Assembly: GCA_037176725.1 (NCBI GenBank)
Contig: JAZBRS010000026.1
Span: 59,932,501-59,996,500, forward strand
DNA length: 64,000 nt
Direction of reading: 5' to 3'
DNA from: Posidonia oceanica
Lineage: Eukaryota > Streptophyta > Magnoliopsida > Alismatales > Posidoniaceae
Shown here in pieces: positions 47,228 to 59,755 of this stretch. Positions within the stretch are counted from its first letter, which is position 1, and every line of letters begins with the position of its first letter. The notes below the pieces were generated by a model, which saw only the letters and a program-made list of their open reading frames with translations, was not told the DNA's origin and did not search any database. A program made the translations under genes and the position numbers.

Positions 47228-48635
47228 TAGGTTTCTGTTAGATCTGCTGTTAGGTATCTATCTGGAGATGTCCCTGCCACTGGATTTAGTCTCGGCTTTG
47301 ATGTATTCAAGCGACTCCAGTAATGCACTCTCCTCATATGGAATCGTTTGACATGGTGATTTACACTTTTTTTGCATATTGATTTGCATCTTATTGATTT
47401 GAGTTGCTGGCATTTTTTTTTTTTACTTCTATTGATTTGTTTTTTTGAGTTATGCTATGTTCAATGCTCAAACTATGAGAGATGATGAATGCTGGCATAT
47501 GTAGTTGGTGATGATTGTCCTTTTTTTTGTGTCAAGTATGGTAGCTTGTACATCACTCCATTATTTGCTTCCTCTTTTGGTGTTTTTTTTAATCTTCTTC
47601 TAAAAGTTAAATCATGGTTTTATATTTTGTTCATGTTGGATTCTTCGTTGTGTATTTCGACAATTGCCAATGGTAGTCTCTATCTTTGCCTGTTTTATGC
47701 TAGTTAGCCAGTTGTTATGTTTATGGTAATAATGATGAAGATTGTATCTTATTAAATCTAGATGGCCACTGGGTTTGTAGTTGTGCATTACCTCTCCTAA
47801 AGATTTCATTTCAATTGGAATTTGGTAATTCAGAAATAAAAGAGCCGGGACCTGGATGTTGGAAATTACAAAATATTTAAATATTCTGTTGGAACTATAT
47901 TATATTCACAGAGGCATGACTTTTACTTTTGATCTTGTGTAATAAACAGTAATCGTTCCAGAGGCTTTGTACACAAACTCTAAAGGGTGATCAATGTCTC
48001 TTCATTCTGACTGCATATCCTACTTACCTCCTATATTATGTCACTGCATTTGTTGGTTATATTACATATTTGGAATTTTGGATAATTGTCAATCATCAGC
48101 CTTTTTCTGTGTTGACAACGATTTACATCAGACTAAAATGATATCCATGTGGCAGGCCATCTTCTCAACTCTTCTTCAGTAACATTCTTCAATGGTTGAT
48201 TAAGTAATACATACTCTACTTTAAGAATGCTAAGAAACCTGTCTTGTCCTTCTTCTTTAACTTACTTCTTTTGGATCCAATAATGCTTGTTTTTGAAAAG
48301 TATAGATTTTGACATACATATAAACAAGCTTCTCACTTATATTTACATACTCTGGAAAATTTTCATTATTTGATCATATACATTTTATTTTTTGATACCT
48401 TAACATTGTTGGGAAGTAATCACATTATATTTTGTTTATTAGTGAGGAGATATTTCTAATCTATCAGTGGGCACGTGCTAACAGGACCAAATTCTTAGAA
48501 TCTTTAGTCAGACTATGTTTTATGAGTGTAGGCACCATACATTTTGAACTTCATTGTAAAGAAAAAACTAACAGCCATCTTGATGATTTAACATTTATTA
48601 TTGCAGGGTGTTGCTAGGCACATTTTCAATCAAAA

Positions 48636-51600
48636 ATGGTTCCAAAAGAAAATGGAGGGGAGCGAGAAGAGTGTTCAAGCAATTTGAATAAAGAAGAAAA
48701 ACAGGGCAAGGAAGCAGAGGGTGACTATGAGCCAGCAAGGCATTCCGCATCGTCTCAAGGGGAGACACGGACTGCTGAAGATAACAAAGTAAAGAGAACT
48801 TCAAGGGTTCCCCAGAAGTCGTCAAAAAAGCAGTCAGTAGAGAACCTTTCACGCCCGACAAGAAGTACAAGTGAACGACAAGAATCGACCAAGCTGCATT
48901 TTAAAGCTTCAAATAATAACAATAGAAAGAAGTCAGAAAAAATCAATAAAGGTGTTGCAACAGCTAAAAACGTATCTGATCAAAAATCAGAGATTGTGAA
49001 AGTCAGTCCCACGTCCTCATCAGAAACATCTGAAGGAGCTGATGAAAAGGTCGTTGAAGACAAGACTGTTGAAGTCAAGACTGTTGAAGAGGTTAAGGAG
49101 AATGGTGTAATGGATGAGGTGCCTAATTGTGATCAGAGTGTTGGAACAGACAATGAAACAGTTGATACCGAAGATAATAGTTTGGATGAAGACAAGATAA
49201 ATCCCTACCAGAAGATGGAAGAAATGGAACTAAGGATTGAGAAACTTGAAGAGGAGTTGCGAGAAGTTGCTGCTCTTGAGATTTCTCTTTACTCAGTTGT
49301 TCCAGAGCATGGAAGCTCAGCCCATAAAGTACATACACCTGCTCGACGCCTGTCTAGGCTGTACATCCATGCTTGCAAGCATTGGACTCGGGACAAGCGG
49401 GCTACTGTTGCTAGAAACACAGTGTCAGGACTTGTGCTGATTGCGAAGTCCTGTGTTAGTGACATTCCTAGGTACTGGAAACTTAACCTTCTGCACAAAT
49501 TCAACTAGGGTTACTATTACATATCTGCTGATTTATTTTTTCTGAATTTCAGGTTGACTTTTTGGTTGTCAAATACTATTGTCCTTAGGGAGATTATAAC
49601 TGGAGCTTTCGGGAATATATCTCACTCTAGTCTCATGAAGAGAGTTGGAGAAGTGAATGGTGTTGCAAATAAAACCAACAGCAAATTTTCTTCAATGAAA
49701 CGGAAATCTAGCACTGGCACCAAAGTAATGAATAAACCTGGGCTTCTGCAATTTGTAGATGATTGGCAGGAGACAAACACATATACTGCTGCTCTAGAGA
49801 AGATTGAGTCATGGATATTCTCTCGAATAGTGGAGTCAGTATGGTGGCAGGTGGAAATTGTACTCCATATTTGTAATAATATTAACTATTCCTCTAAATG
49901 CTCAATCTGATGATAATATGAAGATTAAATAGCTTCCAGATGCTGGCTTTCAAAAAAAAAAAAAAACTTCCAGATGCTAGTACACATGACTCGTGCTACA
50001 TCGCTGAATGTCTTTGATTTAGATTTGTATGTGTTCTAAGTTTAGTTTTTGTGTATAGAATGTATACTATTACTGTTACAACTATAAGCACAAAATAACA
50101 AGTGGGTATTCTATCATAAACTTGAAGATCAAGATAGTTTGCATAAATCTGTTTCTCATAGAATTATGCATGAAACTGTTATGATAGGATATTTTAGTTC
50201 ACTAAATAATTAGTATGTTGAAAGTAATGTTGCAAATTATTAGCTACTGAATATCAACGACTTTCTGTTACCATAGTGAAAGCTTTTAGGTTAGCTCAAA
50301 AATTGGTGGACCATACTTACAAACTCCAACATTTATCTATGTACAGCAAGAAGCAGATAATAATGTTTCTAAAATCAGTTATCATTTGCTTCTCATTTTA
50401 TCTTGAAAATAATTCTAATAATTTTGTGTAAGGTTGATTTCTGTTTTACACTTTTTGATGTTGTTCATTGCTTTGTGAATTTCAGACGTTAACTCCACAC
50501 ATGCAATCACCAGCTGATGATTTGCAAAAAAGAAAATTCCATGCAAAGTTATTAGGACCTGCCTTAGGTGATCAACAGCAAGGAAACTTTTCCATTGAAT
50601 TATGGAAGAATGCTTTTCTTGATGCATTTTCCAGACTTTGCCCGGTAAGAGCAGGAGGGCATGAATGTGGTTGTCTACCTGTATTGGCAAGAATGGTAAG
50701 AAGAAGTTTCTTTCTTCTATTCTCCTTTTTCTTTATCTGTTTTTTGCCATCTAGAAGGTACTTTGTATGAAAAGATGCTGGTGTTGATACATGAGAAAGC
50801 AGAATAAGCTAAATGATTGCTGTTTATTTTGTTTCCTCATCTTTTTGTTTACATCATGATAAAATATGATTCAAAGGATTTGTGATATTTAAGGCCTGAA
50901 AGTGTGTCAGGCGTAACAAGGTGTTTTTGACTTTACAGGCAAGGCATAAGCTTGAAGTTGTACAAGGCATACACCTCAAGTTTTTCAAATAAATAATTTT
51001 ATAAATATATCAAAGCATCAAAATAACACTACAATAGGATAAATTGAATTAGTATATTACGTGACCATCATAAAACATCCATGCTTTTTTAGAAGTAAAT
51101 TCTTGTTATCAGAACTCCACAACAACTGAAAAACATACAAGGCAAGCTTACAACTGAATGTATGAATTAAAATGGCTTGAAGTCACTATTGAACTAGATA
51201 AGATCTTTTCTAGTTAGCCAACAAAGTTAATATATGAAAGATGGAGAGAAAGAGTGTGTATTATCTATTAGGTCAAGACATTACATATATATAGGGTAGG
51301 ATGGATAAATAGATATCCGTTTATCCTATTACATGACTCAACACATAATACTCTAATGAACTCAACACTCCCCTTCAAACTGAGTATATATATCTATCAT
51401 GTCCAGTTTGTTACAAAGAAACTCATAAGTTCTAACATTAAATCCTTTAGCGAAGATATCTGCAAACTGATCACATTCATAACCATCTCTCTAGCATAAT
51501 GACAATCCACCTCTATATGCTTGGTATGCTCATGAAAGGTAGAATTGTTAGCATTGTAGATGGCCGCCTGATTATCACAATACATGGGCATAGGTACAAC

Positions 51601-54600
51601 AACTGGAAAATCTAGATCTATCCTAAGAGAGCGAAGTTACATAATCTCACAAGTAGTTTGAGCCATAGATCTATATTCAGGTTCAGCACTAGATTGAGAG
51701 ACAACATTCTGCTTTTTACTACGCGACGTAACTAGATTTTCCCTAACATAGGTGCAATATCCGTAAGTAGATTTCCGATCTCTATCGCCTGTATGGTCAG
51801 AATCTAGCTAGAATCTGAATAGACTTCAATGAGCAGATGACCATTTTTCTTATACACTAGTTCTTTTCGAGGAGTCTTCTTAACATAAGCCAATACTCGT
51901 ATGACTCCTAGCCAATGTACTGTCATTGATTCTTGCGTAAACTGGTTAAGAACCCCAACAATATATGCAATATCTGACCGTGTCACGGTCAAATAAATCA
52001 ACTTCCCAACAAACCGTCTGTACCTGCCAGCATCCTCTAACAGAGGTGAAGAGCTGCCTCCATCAAATGAAGTATTTTCTGGCTTACACCTAAAGAGACC
52101 TGTTACCTGCAATAGATCCAGTATATATTTTCTCTGTGATAATGTCATTCTGTCTCTAGTATAAACAAATTCAATGCCTAAGAAATACTTGGGTTTGTCC
52201 ATATCTTTAGTCACAAAGTGCTTCTGTAAATGATTCTTTGTCCTTAGGATGCCTGTAAGATATTATCAGTTACCAGGATATCATCCACATACAAAGTTAG
52301 TATCACACAGCTACTGTTTGTCCATCTGTAAAACACAGAATGATCCACAGCACAGCGTCGGAAACCATAAGTAGTAACAATGCTGCTGAACTTCTCAAAC
52401 CAGGCTCGTGGACTCTGTTTAAGCCCATATATAGCTTTCTTGAGAAGGCACACTTGATTCTCCCCCTGAGCACATACCCAGAAGGTTGCTCCATATGCAC
52501 CTACTCCGTAAGATCACCATATAGAAACGCATTATTGACATCGAGCTGACAAACTGCCCAAGATTTGTTGATAGTAATGGAAAGAATAACTCTGATGGAA
52601 TTCAACCGAGCAACAGAAAAGAATATCTCAGAGTAATCAATGCCATACTCCTGTGTAAAGCCTCATGCTACTAGGTGAGCTTTGTATCTGTCTACCACAC
52701 CATCAGGTCTATATTTAATGGCAAACATCTATCTGCAAGTAACAACATTTGTTCCCTCTGGTCTAGGCACCAATGTCTACGTCCCACGAAACACAAGTGC
52801 ATCTATTTCATCATCAATTGCTGCTTTCCACTGTGGTAGTAAGAGGACTTCTTGGTAGTTCCTGGGAATTGATTCAGAAGCAATAGACAAGGCAAACGTA
52901 TGGAAAGTAGGGTGAAGGCGATCATAGCTAACAAAATGAGAAATGAGATGGGCCGTGGAGATACGTGTACCTTTTCGAATGGCAATGGGCAAGTGAAGGT
53001 CTATAGGTGGCAGATCTGCAGATGGTGAAGAAGATGTGGCTGTGAGGGGACATGACCGTCGCTGATATACCTGTAAAGTCTTTGACACTTCTTTGCCTGT
53101 AGTAGGAGTATCATTGACATTAATACCACCAGATTCAACAATGCAAGGAAACACTGATTTTCATGAAAGGTAACATCAACAGAGACTATGTATTTCCTGC
53201 TAGCAGGAATATAGCAACGATAACGACGCTGAGTACGAGAATATCCCAAGAACACACATCGAATAGACCTTGGAGCAAGTTTATCCAGATTTGGAGTCAA
53301 ATCCTGAATAAATGCAACACAACCAAAAATCCGAGGAGTGAGTGGAAAAATATCTACATCAGGACGTAGCCTTTTAAGGGAAATTCCTCCCCAAGTGGGG
53401 TGGAAGGTTTACGATTGATGAGACAGGAAGCTGTTAAAACGACATCAGACCACAGATACTTGGGAACCTGCATTTCAAACATGAGAGACGTGGCAACATC
53501 AAGGATATGGCGATGTTTGCGTTCAGTCACACCATTTTGTTGCGATGTATGAGGACAAAAGGTCTGCTGGATAATACCAAGAGATTCACAATAATTACGC
53601 AAACTTGCTTGAGTAAATTCTAATGCATTGTGAGTACGAAGAATTTTTGGACATACAGAATATTAATTTATTATTTTCACAATTTTTTTTTTGATGGTAT
53701 CAAGAACACTGATTCTATCTTTCAACAAATAAACCCAAGATACTTGTGAAAAATCATCAATAAAGATAATATAATATCTATAACCAGACAGAAGGCGTTC
53801 TGACTGGACCCTACACATTACAATGAACCAACTCAAAAGGACTCTGACTTCTAACTAAACTAGGATGACGAAAGGTAGCACGATGATGCTTACCTAACTC
53901 ACACGACTCACACTGAAAAGAAGAAATAGACATCTATGGAAGAGCTTGCTGTAGTTTACGATGAGAAGGATGATCCAAGCGACGATGCCAAATAATAGAT
54001 TAATCTGCAGTGGAAGTTAATGATGCAAGGCCTCGAGGTATCTCATCTTTGACCAGCAAGTAGACTCCTTGACCTTTGTTACGTCCCAAATTAATCTTCT
54101 TCCTCGTCTGTAGGTCCTGAAAGGTACAGTGAAAAGGGAAGAATGTTACAAAGTAATTAAGATATTTGGTAATGGAGCTAATTGATAATAGGTTAATTAG
54201 AAATTCTGGTACATAAAGAACTTTGTCTAATGTCAACTGAGACGTAGCACGAATTGTGTTTTGTCCAAACACACGACAAGTCCTACCATCTGCAATGGAA
54301 ATTGATCTAATGTCGGGTAACTGTGATAAGCAAGAATAAAGATCACGACTACCTATCATATGAAAGGATGTCTCTGAATCAATAATTCAAGAACTGTCCC
54401 TAAAAGCAAATAGACCAGAAGTACCTGACGTGGAAGCAATAGCATGTGATGCCATAGCTGCAAAAGATTGAGTCTCTCTAAACCGAAGAAATTGGGCATA
54501 TTCCTCCTGAGAGTGTTACTGGAGATGCACTAATAGTAGGAACAGCTGATGTATCTTATACCTTTGTAGACACGTGTCCAATCGGATTTTCCAAACTTCT

Positions 54601-57600
54601 CCCAGCAACGATCAGATCTGTGGTTGGTACGACCATAGTGCTTACATGGAGTACGATTTCTACCATCGGTTCGTCCTCGACCTCCTCCTCTGCCAAAACT
54701 ACGATCACGACTACGACCACGAGTGACTGCCATAGCGGAATGATCTGATGTAGATGTGGGTGCACCAGTAGAAATGCGAAAGACCCAAGCAAAGGTACTC
54801 TCCAAGCTAGGAGTAGAATCTGAATTGACCCCGGACTTGAGACGAAAGTTCTGAAGGCAGACAAGATAGATGTGCAGCAATTGCATGCTCCTCACGATAT
54901 CGACGCATCGTACTGATATCTGATGTCAGTAGCTCCTCAAGAAGAGATCGAAGTGAAGAGAAATGCTGCTGTACTGAACTGTCGCCCAGTTTCAAGGTGA
55001 AGATCTGTTCATACACTTCAAAAACTTTAGAGATATTTTGTTCATATCCATACATCATCTTCAGAGTATCTTAGATTTTCTTCGTAGGACATAGAAGCAT
55101 CACTCCATGAGCAACTGAAGATTCCATACTATTCACTATCCATGAGACAACTGCTGAATCTTCGGCATATCATTCTTCAAAATTACTATCCTCTGCATCC
55201 AGTGGAGGCTGAGTAAGATGTTTAAGTTTTCGGTGAGCAGTTAAAAATGTTTCAAAACTTTGTGTCCACATAAAGTAGTTCTGTCCATCAAGTTTTGATG
55301 AAGTTCCACTCAGATTCTTAACAAATCCATCTTTAAAGGTCATCATATTGGCATAATGCAGTTATTTAAGGATAAAAATAATACAGAAAATACTTCAAAG
55401 AGATTGCACAAATTAGTAGTCACGTGGGAGACAATAACCACCCTCAGTAGTAGTAGATAATGATAGAAACAATCTTCTTCATGAACTGTGTAGCAATATC
55501 AATCATGATACACGATCGGGAGTAGTTAGAAATACCTTTTGAAGTTCCGTTTACATGCATAATGGAGAGACGTGACAACGGAGGCCACCAGAGACTGAGA
55601 ACGGGATCAAAAAACCTTTAGTAGCAGCCAGACATACTTCCTGGAATAGGTGTGTCGACACAAAGTTAGGCTAACCAGGGCTGTCGGCGGTGAAACAGGG
55701 CCGTCGGAGGCCTGCCGGCAGCAGATCTGGGCTGTCGGAGGCTTGTTGCCGGCGGAGCTGGGCCTGCCGGCTCCTGCTGACGGCGGAGAAGGCGGAGGAA
55801 GGGACTGACGGTGGCGGAAAGCTAAAAAAAGAGGTCCAGGGACTGTGCCAGCGCCGGAGGTGGCCGGAAACGAAGAAACAGAGGTGGCTGGCAGTTAGGG
55901 TTTCTCCCTGGGCTCTGGTAACATGAAAGATATATATTATGTAGGATGGATAAATAGATATCTGTTTATCCTATTACATGATTCAACATATAATACTCTA
56001 ATGAACTCAATAATATAGTTATAGACCATTTAAGGCTTTAGAAGATAATATTAAAAGGAATTGAATCTTTATTTTCTTCGTTTTTAGCTATGAAACTGGA
56101 TAATGCTTGACATGCCCATTTCTAACATTATAATATAAAAGTTGCATATATAAGATTAACAGTTCTTCGTTCAATGAAAAACCCAAGAAAACAATAAGTG
56201 TACTTGTATTTCAGCTAGGCTGAACATATGTTTCCCTTCTATCTTGTGATATGTAACCTCCAAGAGGTGTTTTTTTCCTCTTTGCTAATTGCTACTTATA
56301 TGTTGGTAGAGGTTAATGGAGTTTGTGAAGTTTTTTTTGTGTATGTTACTCATGCATCAAGTTTTCTATATTTACTTTTGGGTATTGTACGTGTCCATGT
56401 GTGTATATATTCCATATTTATTATTTAGTGACTCACTTCAATCGACTAGCACTTTGCCACTTGCCTCAGGCATTTTAGTACCTTGTTTGATTCTGTTTTT
56501 GTGGGTTAACACCTCACAATTGAGACATGGGGCATAAAGCCTTATACCTCATGTCCTCAACTTGCCAAGGCACTGCAACAAAATTTATGGAGGCAGGTGG
56601 CCCAAGGCATAAGCCCCTTAAAACCATGGTGATACATCAATATTTAATCATTGCTTCTGCGTTCAGTATGTTTATGAAATGAATCTACATGTTTGGATCT
56701 TTAATTTCATTACTTGTACTATAGAAAGGAACATCCCACAGGGTTAGTTTCTCTGCATTACCCCCAAAAAGAAAGAGATTAAACTAAAAGATTTATATGC
56801 ACTTCTCACTTTTTCATGTGATGATTATTTTGATACATGTTGACAAAAATAGACCATCCACTTCAGTCAGTTTTATTACTAAATTTGTGTAAAGCAGTGA
56901 ATCAGTTCCTTGGTACGCTGGATGTGAAGTTGTTGCTGTATTCTTTTCTTTATTGTGGTGTAGGTAATGGAACAATGTGTCTCTAGACTAGATGTTGCTA
57001 TGTTCAATGCCATTTTACGTGAATCAGCCAGTGAGATCCCCACTGATCCAGTCTCAGATCCAATAATTGATCCAAAAGTTCTGCCAATCCCGGCAGGTGA
57101 CTTGAGCTTCGGATCTGGTGCACAGCTAAAAAATTCAGTATGTCTTCTTTTTATGTGGATTATTAGATCTTTAGAATATCTCCTGCTGTAGATTTTGGTA
57201 TACTCTTATTTAACCTACAGTGGACTCTTGACTTAGCTCTAAAAATTTTTATTCTCTGCATATGCATCTCACAGTAACTTACAGTAGATCTTTAACTTAA
57301 CCTAGCTTTAAAATTTTCTAGGAACAGAGAAATTACAGTTTATTCTATTATGATATGGATTGTTCTAGTGCAATTCTTTATTCAATAATAGCTATGGCTT
57401 GAATGATGTTTGAACCATGAGGTTTAGATTTTGGTGACAATGATTTTGGCCTTGGGTTCTATATGCCAGGAATCATCACAGATTTCCGCTGCTGAGTTCA
57501 GATTTGAAGGCCAGTCCTTTTTCCAATGTGTTCAAACTAGGTTTTATGTTGTCAATGTTGATACATACAGTTTAGGTTGGTTTCAGTTCAATGACATTAG

Positions 57601-59448
57601 ATGTGACCCAATCTTCTAAGGTTGTCTACGCAACCTATCAGAATGAGAAGCCACCCAGTTCTACAATGTAGAAAGTTTTTGTTTTGGTTTGCTGAGTTGG
57701 CATTATTCTGGATTTCCAAATGTACAGCATGCAGAATTATAGGTGCTAAAAGAGTACAGAAGTGATAACATGCAACAATAATTATCATTCTAAACCTAAG
57801 GTATTTGACTTCACATGAAAGCAAATCAAAATAATATTTGTAATCTTAATCATTAATCACTCACTCTACAATTGATGAGCACATAAGAAATGGTGGATGA
57901 CATGCACAAGACATGTATCTGGTGGTGGTTGGTAATTCGTAAACCCTCAGCACAGATCAACTCAAGTCGATTGGCTTGTGGACCCCAAACTGATCTAAGA
58001 TTAAAGCCAAACCAAATCAATCCAATGAGGCCAGCTTGCTGATGCTATTGACCATGTAATCCACTAATTCTTGACTACCCACCTAACTTTTGTTTCCCTG
58101 TGGGAAAACATTATTCTATTTCACCACCAGGATGCAGCAATAAGACCGTGACACCCTGAAGTCGGTAATGAATAAACTTTTAATATTAGCACCCTGGTCG
58201 AGAAGTTGATGCTTATAAAAGATTACCTGTTTGCAGATTGGTAATTGGTCACGATGGCTTACGGATATGTTTGGCATGGATGCTGATGATTCTATTGAAG
58301 ATGATCAGGCTGATAAGAGTGATGACGAAAGATGGGAAGGAGATGCTGAATCCAAGTGCTTTTGTCTTCTTAACTCTCTTAGTGATCTTTTGATGCTTCC
58401 GAAAGACATGCTTCTTGATAGGTCCATCAGAAAAGAGGTATTATATGTGATGTTCGCTCATTGTTTGGTTATTCTCAAACTTCATTATATGTATTTCTGT
58501 GTACCGAAAAAGTATCTTATGCAAACTTGAATTCCATAGGTTTGTCCTCTGATTGGTTCACCGTTGATAACAAGGATACTATGCAATTTCACACCTGATG
58601 AATTCTGTCCAGATCCTGTCCCTGGTGCTGTCCTGGAAGAATTTAATTCAGAGGTATGGCTTCAGTTCATTCTAGTTCTTATAATTAGAAACTATGGCTG
58701 GAAAAAGGACAAGGAATTAGGTCTATCTCATGAGCTACACTCGTGTTCTATAAAAGTTCTAGTCTCAAAATTCTCTTTGGAGTCCTGGCAGTTTTTCTAG
58801 TTGTATTAAAACCAGCTTTAATTAATTATTGCATTACATTCTTCCTCACTTGATGGCATTTGAGGGGAAGACACTGACTTGATTATCAAGGAAATGTAGA
58901 ACAATAGAATTTTCCAACATCATGAGATGGATCCCAGGCGTGATATAAGAGCAACTTGAAATTTTTTTAAATGAAAACTGACTATTTCCTTCATATCAGA
59001 AAGAGACAACATGGACATCATAGGGTTTGGAAATGTTAGAGATAAAAAGAAGAAGATAAACTGTACGTAGTGTCTGACAATGTTGTTATTCAATTCTCCC
59101 TGTTTTGTGCAGAGTTTGTCAGATCGTCGCCTCTCAGATAGAGAGCCTGCTGCCAGCTTTCCTTATGCTGCTTCTCCCGTTGTATATAGCTTTCCCTCGG
59201 CAGCTGATGTTGCATGGAAGGTGTCAGATATTGGTGGGAAATCCGAGCTTGGAAGGAATGCTTCAATGGTTCAGAGAAAGGGTTATACCAGTGATGATGA
59301 TCTGGATGATTTGGATTCTCCCCTCACTTCCATCATAGACAAGACTCCTCCGGTGTCTCCAGCCAATGGTAATGGTAATGGTAGCCTGAAGAGTGACTTA
59401 CATGCAAATGCGAGGTTTGAACTTCTTCGAGAGGCGTGGTCTGTTTGA
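48636..59448 (+). CDS. Nucleolar gar2-like / DIL-like plant protein, 722 aa, seven coding exons
   Basis: Exons: 48636-49471, 49553-49850, 50486-50695, 56964-57137, 58237-58437, 58540-58653, 59113-59448. All introns are GT/AG and the joined frame is open for 722 codons. Residues 1-185 are Lys/Ser/Glu-rich and disordered. A short coiled coil covers 190-215 (YQKMEEMELRIEKLEEELRE). The conserved core starts EISLYSVVPEHGSS and PARRLSRLYIHACKHW. TFWLSNTIVLREII recalls the dilute/myosin-tail pattern. It continues LWKNAFLDAFSRLCP, MEQCVSRLDVAMFNAILRES and NWSRWLTDMFGMD, and the C-terminus is FELLREAWSV. The core matches the plant family annotated as nucleolar protein gar2-like (Arabidopsis At2g42320/At3g57780 type, recalled). 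Molecular function is unknown to me. Introns total over 8 kb; the third holds an antisense Copia element. No internal stop or frameshift is seen. Confidence 0.85.
50860..51229. other. Older repeat remnant left of the intronic Copia element
   Basis: CAGGCAAGGCATAAGCTTGA and AAGGCATACACCTCAAG at 50937-50980, and a related CAAGGCATAAGCCCC at 56604-56618, suggest the Copia element landed in or next to an older repeat. Boundaries are not visible. Confidence 0.3.
51235..51367 (-). repeat. 3' LTR of Copia element 2
   Basis: 133 bp; on the minus strand TGTTGAGTTC...ATCTTTCA, preceded by the purine tract GGGGAG. Confidence 0.85.
51368..52880 (-). pseudogene. Copia element 2 RT and RNase H remnant
   Basis: RT motifs on the minus strand: KKAIYGLKQSPRAWFEKFSS, catalytic YVDDILVTDN (about 52290-52260), MDKPKYFLGIEFVYTRDRMT and RYRRFVGKLIYLTVTRSDIA. 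RNase H: LLIEVYSDSS, then MPMYCDNQAAIYNANNSTFH and EHTKHIEVDCHYARE. Stops and frame changes separate the pieces (for example near 52244 and 51800). Confidence 0.8.
52881..53999 (-). pseudogene. Copia element 2 integrase remnant
   Basis: The core carries NYCESLGIIQQTFCPHTSQQ and NGVTERKHRHILDVATSLMF (DDE glutamate retained), followed by LWSDVVLTASCLINRKP. The C-terminal part has APRSIRCVFLGYSRTQRRYR and a Pro/Ser-rich spacer to the RT. N-terminal integrase sequence (53600-54000) is broken by stops. Confidence 0.75.
54000..55380 (-). pseudogene. Copia element 2 gag and protease remnant
   Basis: Gag (UBN2-type) has VYEQIFTLKLGDSSVQQHFS, SLRSLLEELL and EEHAIAAHLSCLPSELSSQV (55058-54800). The knuckle CKHYGRTNHRSDRC (about 54640) has Tyr for the second Cys. 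The protease region reads IIDSETSFHMIGSRDLYSCL; Glu stands for the Gly of DSG/A, and TGA precedes it where Trp is usual. Downstream come SQLTLDKVLYVPEFLINLLS and the C-terminus. Confidence 0.75.
55910..56012 (-). repeat. 5' LTR and primer-site of Copia element 2
   Basis: The LTR is 55924-56012. Directly inside (minus strand) lies TGTTACCAGAGCCC, a degenerate form of the initiator-Met primer site TGGTATCAGAGCCC. Confidence 0.7.
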
Positions 59449-59749
59449 TTGGGCACAATATAAAGTTGAGTCTATTTTCATTATTTTGTAAAGATGTAGA
59501 GGCAAGTTTGGGAAATCGATTATGAAGGCTGGTGGGGTGTCGAACGCAGCGATACAAGACAGTGTGCGAACATTTCTTCAAACTCATTATAGATGTTTAA
59601 AGTCATTATACTTTAGTTTTTTTTTGTTGCTGTAAAAAGGATACTTTGTGATCAATTCAAACTCGTTACTGAAGATTCAAGGCATCCCTCATGAATACTC
59701 CCAACCGGTTTTTTGCCGGATTGTCCTTTCATATCAAATATATTTTTTG

Positions 59750-59755
59750 AATAAA
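59750..59755 (+). terminator. Polyadenylation signal of host gene
   Basis: AATAAA, 302 bases after the stop codon, in T-rich surroundings. Confidence 0.55.

Larger units (their letters stand above)
51235..56012 (-). mobile_element. Ty1/Copia retrotransposon in host-gene intron (TSD ATATA)
   Basis: On the minus strand it starts with a 5' LTR (56012-55924) and ends with a 3' LTR (51367-51235). ATATA flanks both sides (51230-51234 and 56013-56017). The order is gag, protease, integrase, RT, RNase H. LTRs are very short: 133 bp at the 3' end; the 5' LTR is 89 bp because of an internal deletion. Total 4.8 kb, normal for Copia. It is inserted antisense to the host gene between coding exons three and four. 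Confidence 0.92.

Noticed and set aside
48598..48870. Minus-strand open frames overlapping coding exon 1 of the host gene
   Set aside because: Shadows of the real + strand exon; no family resemblance.
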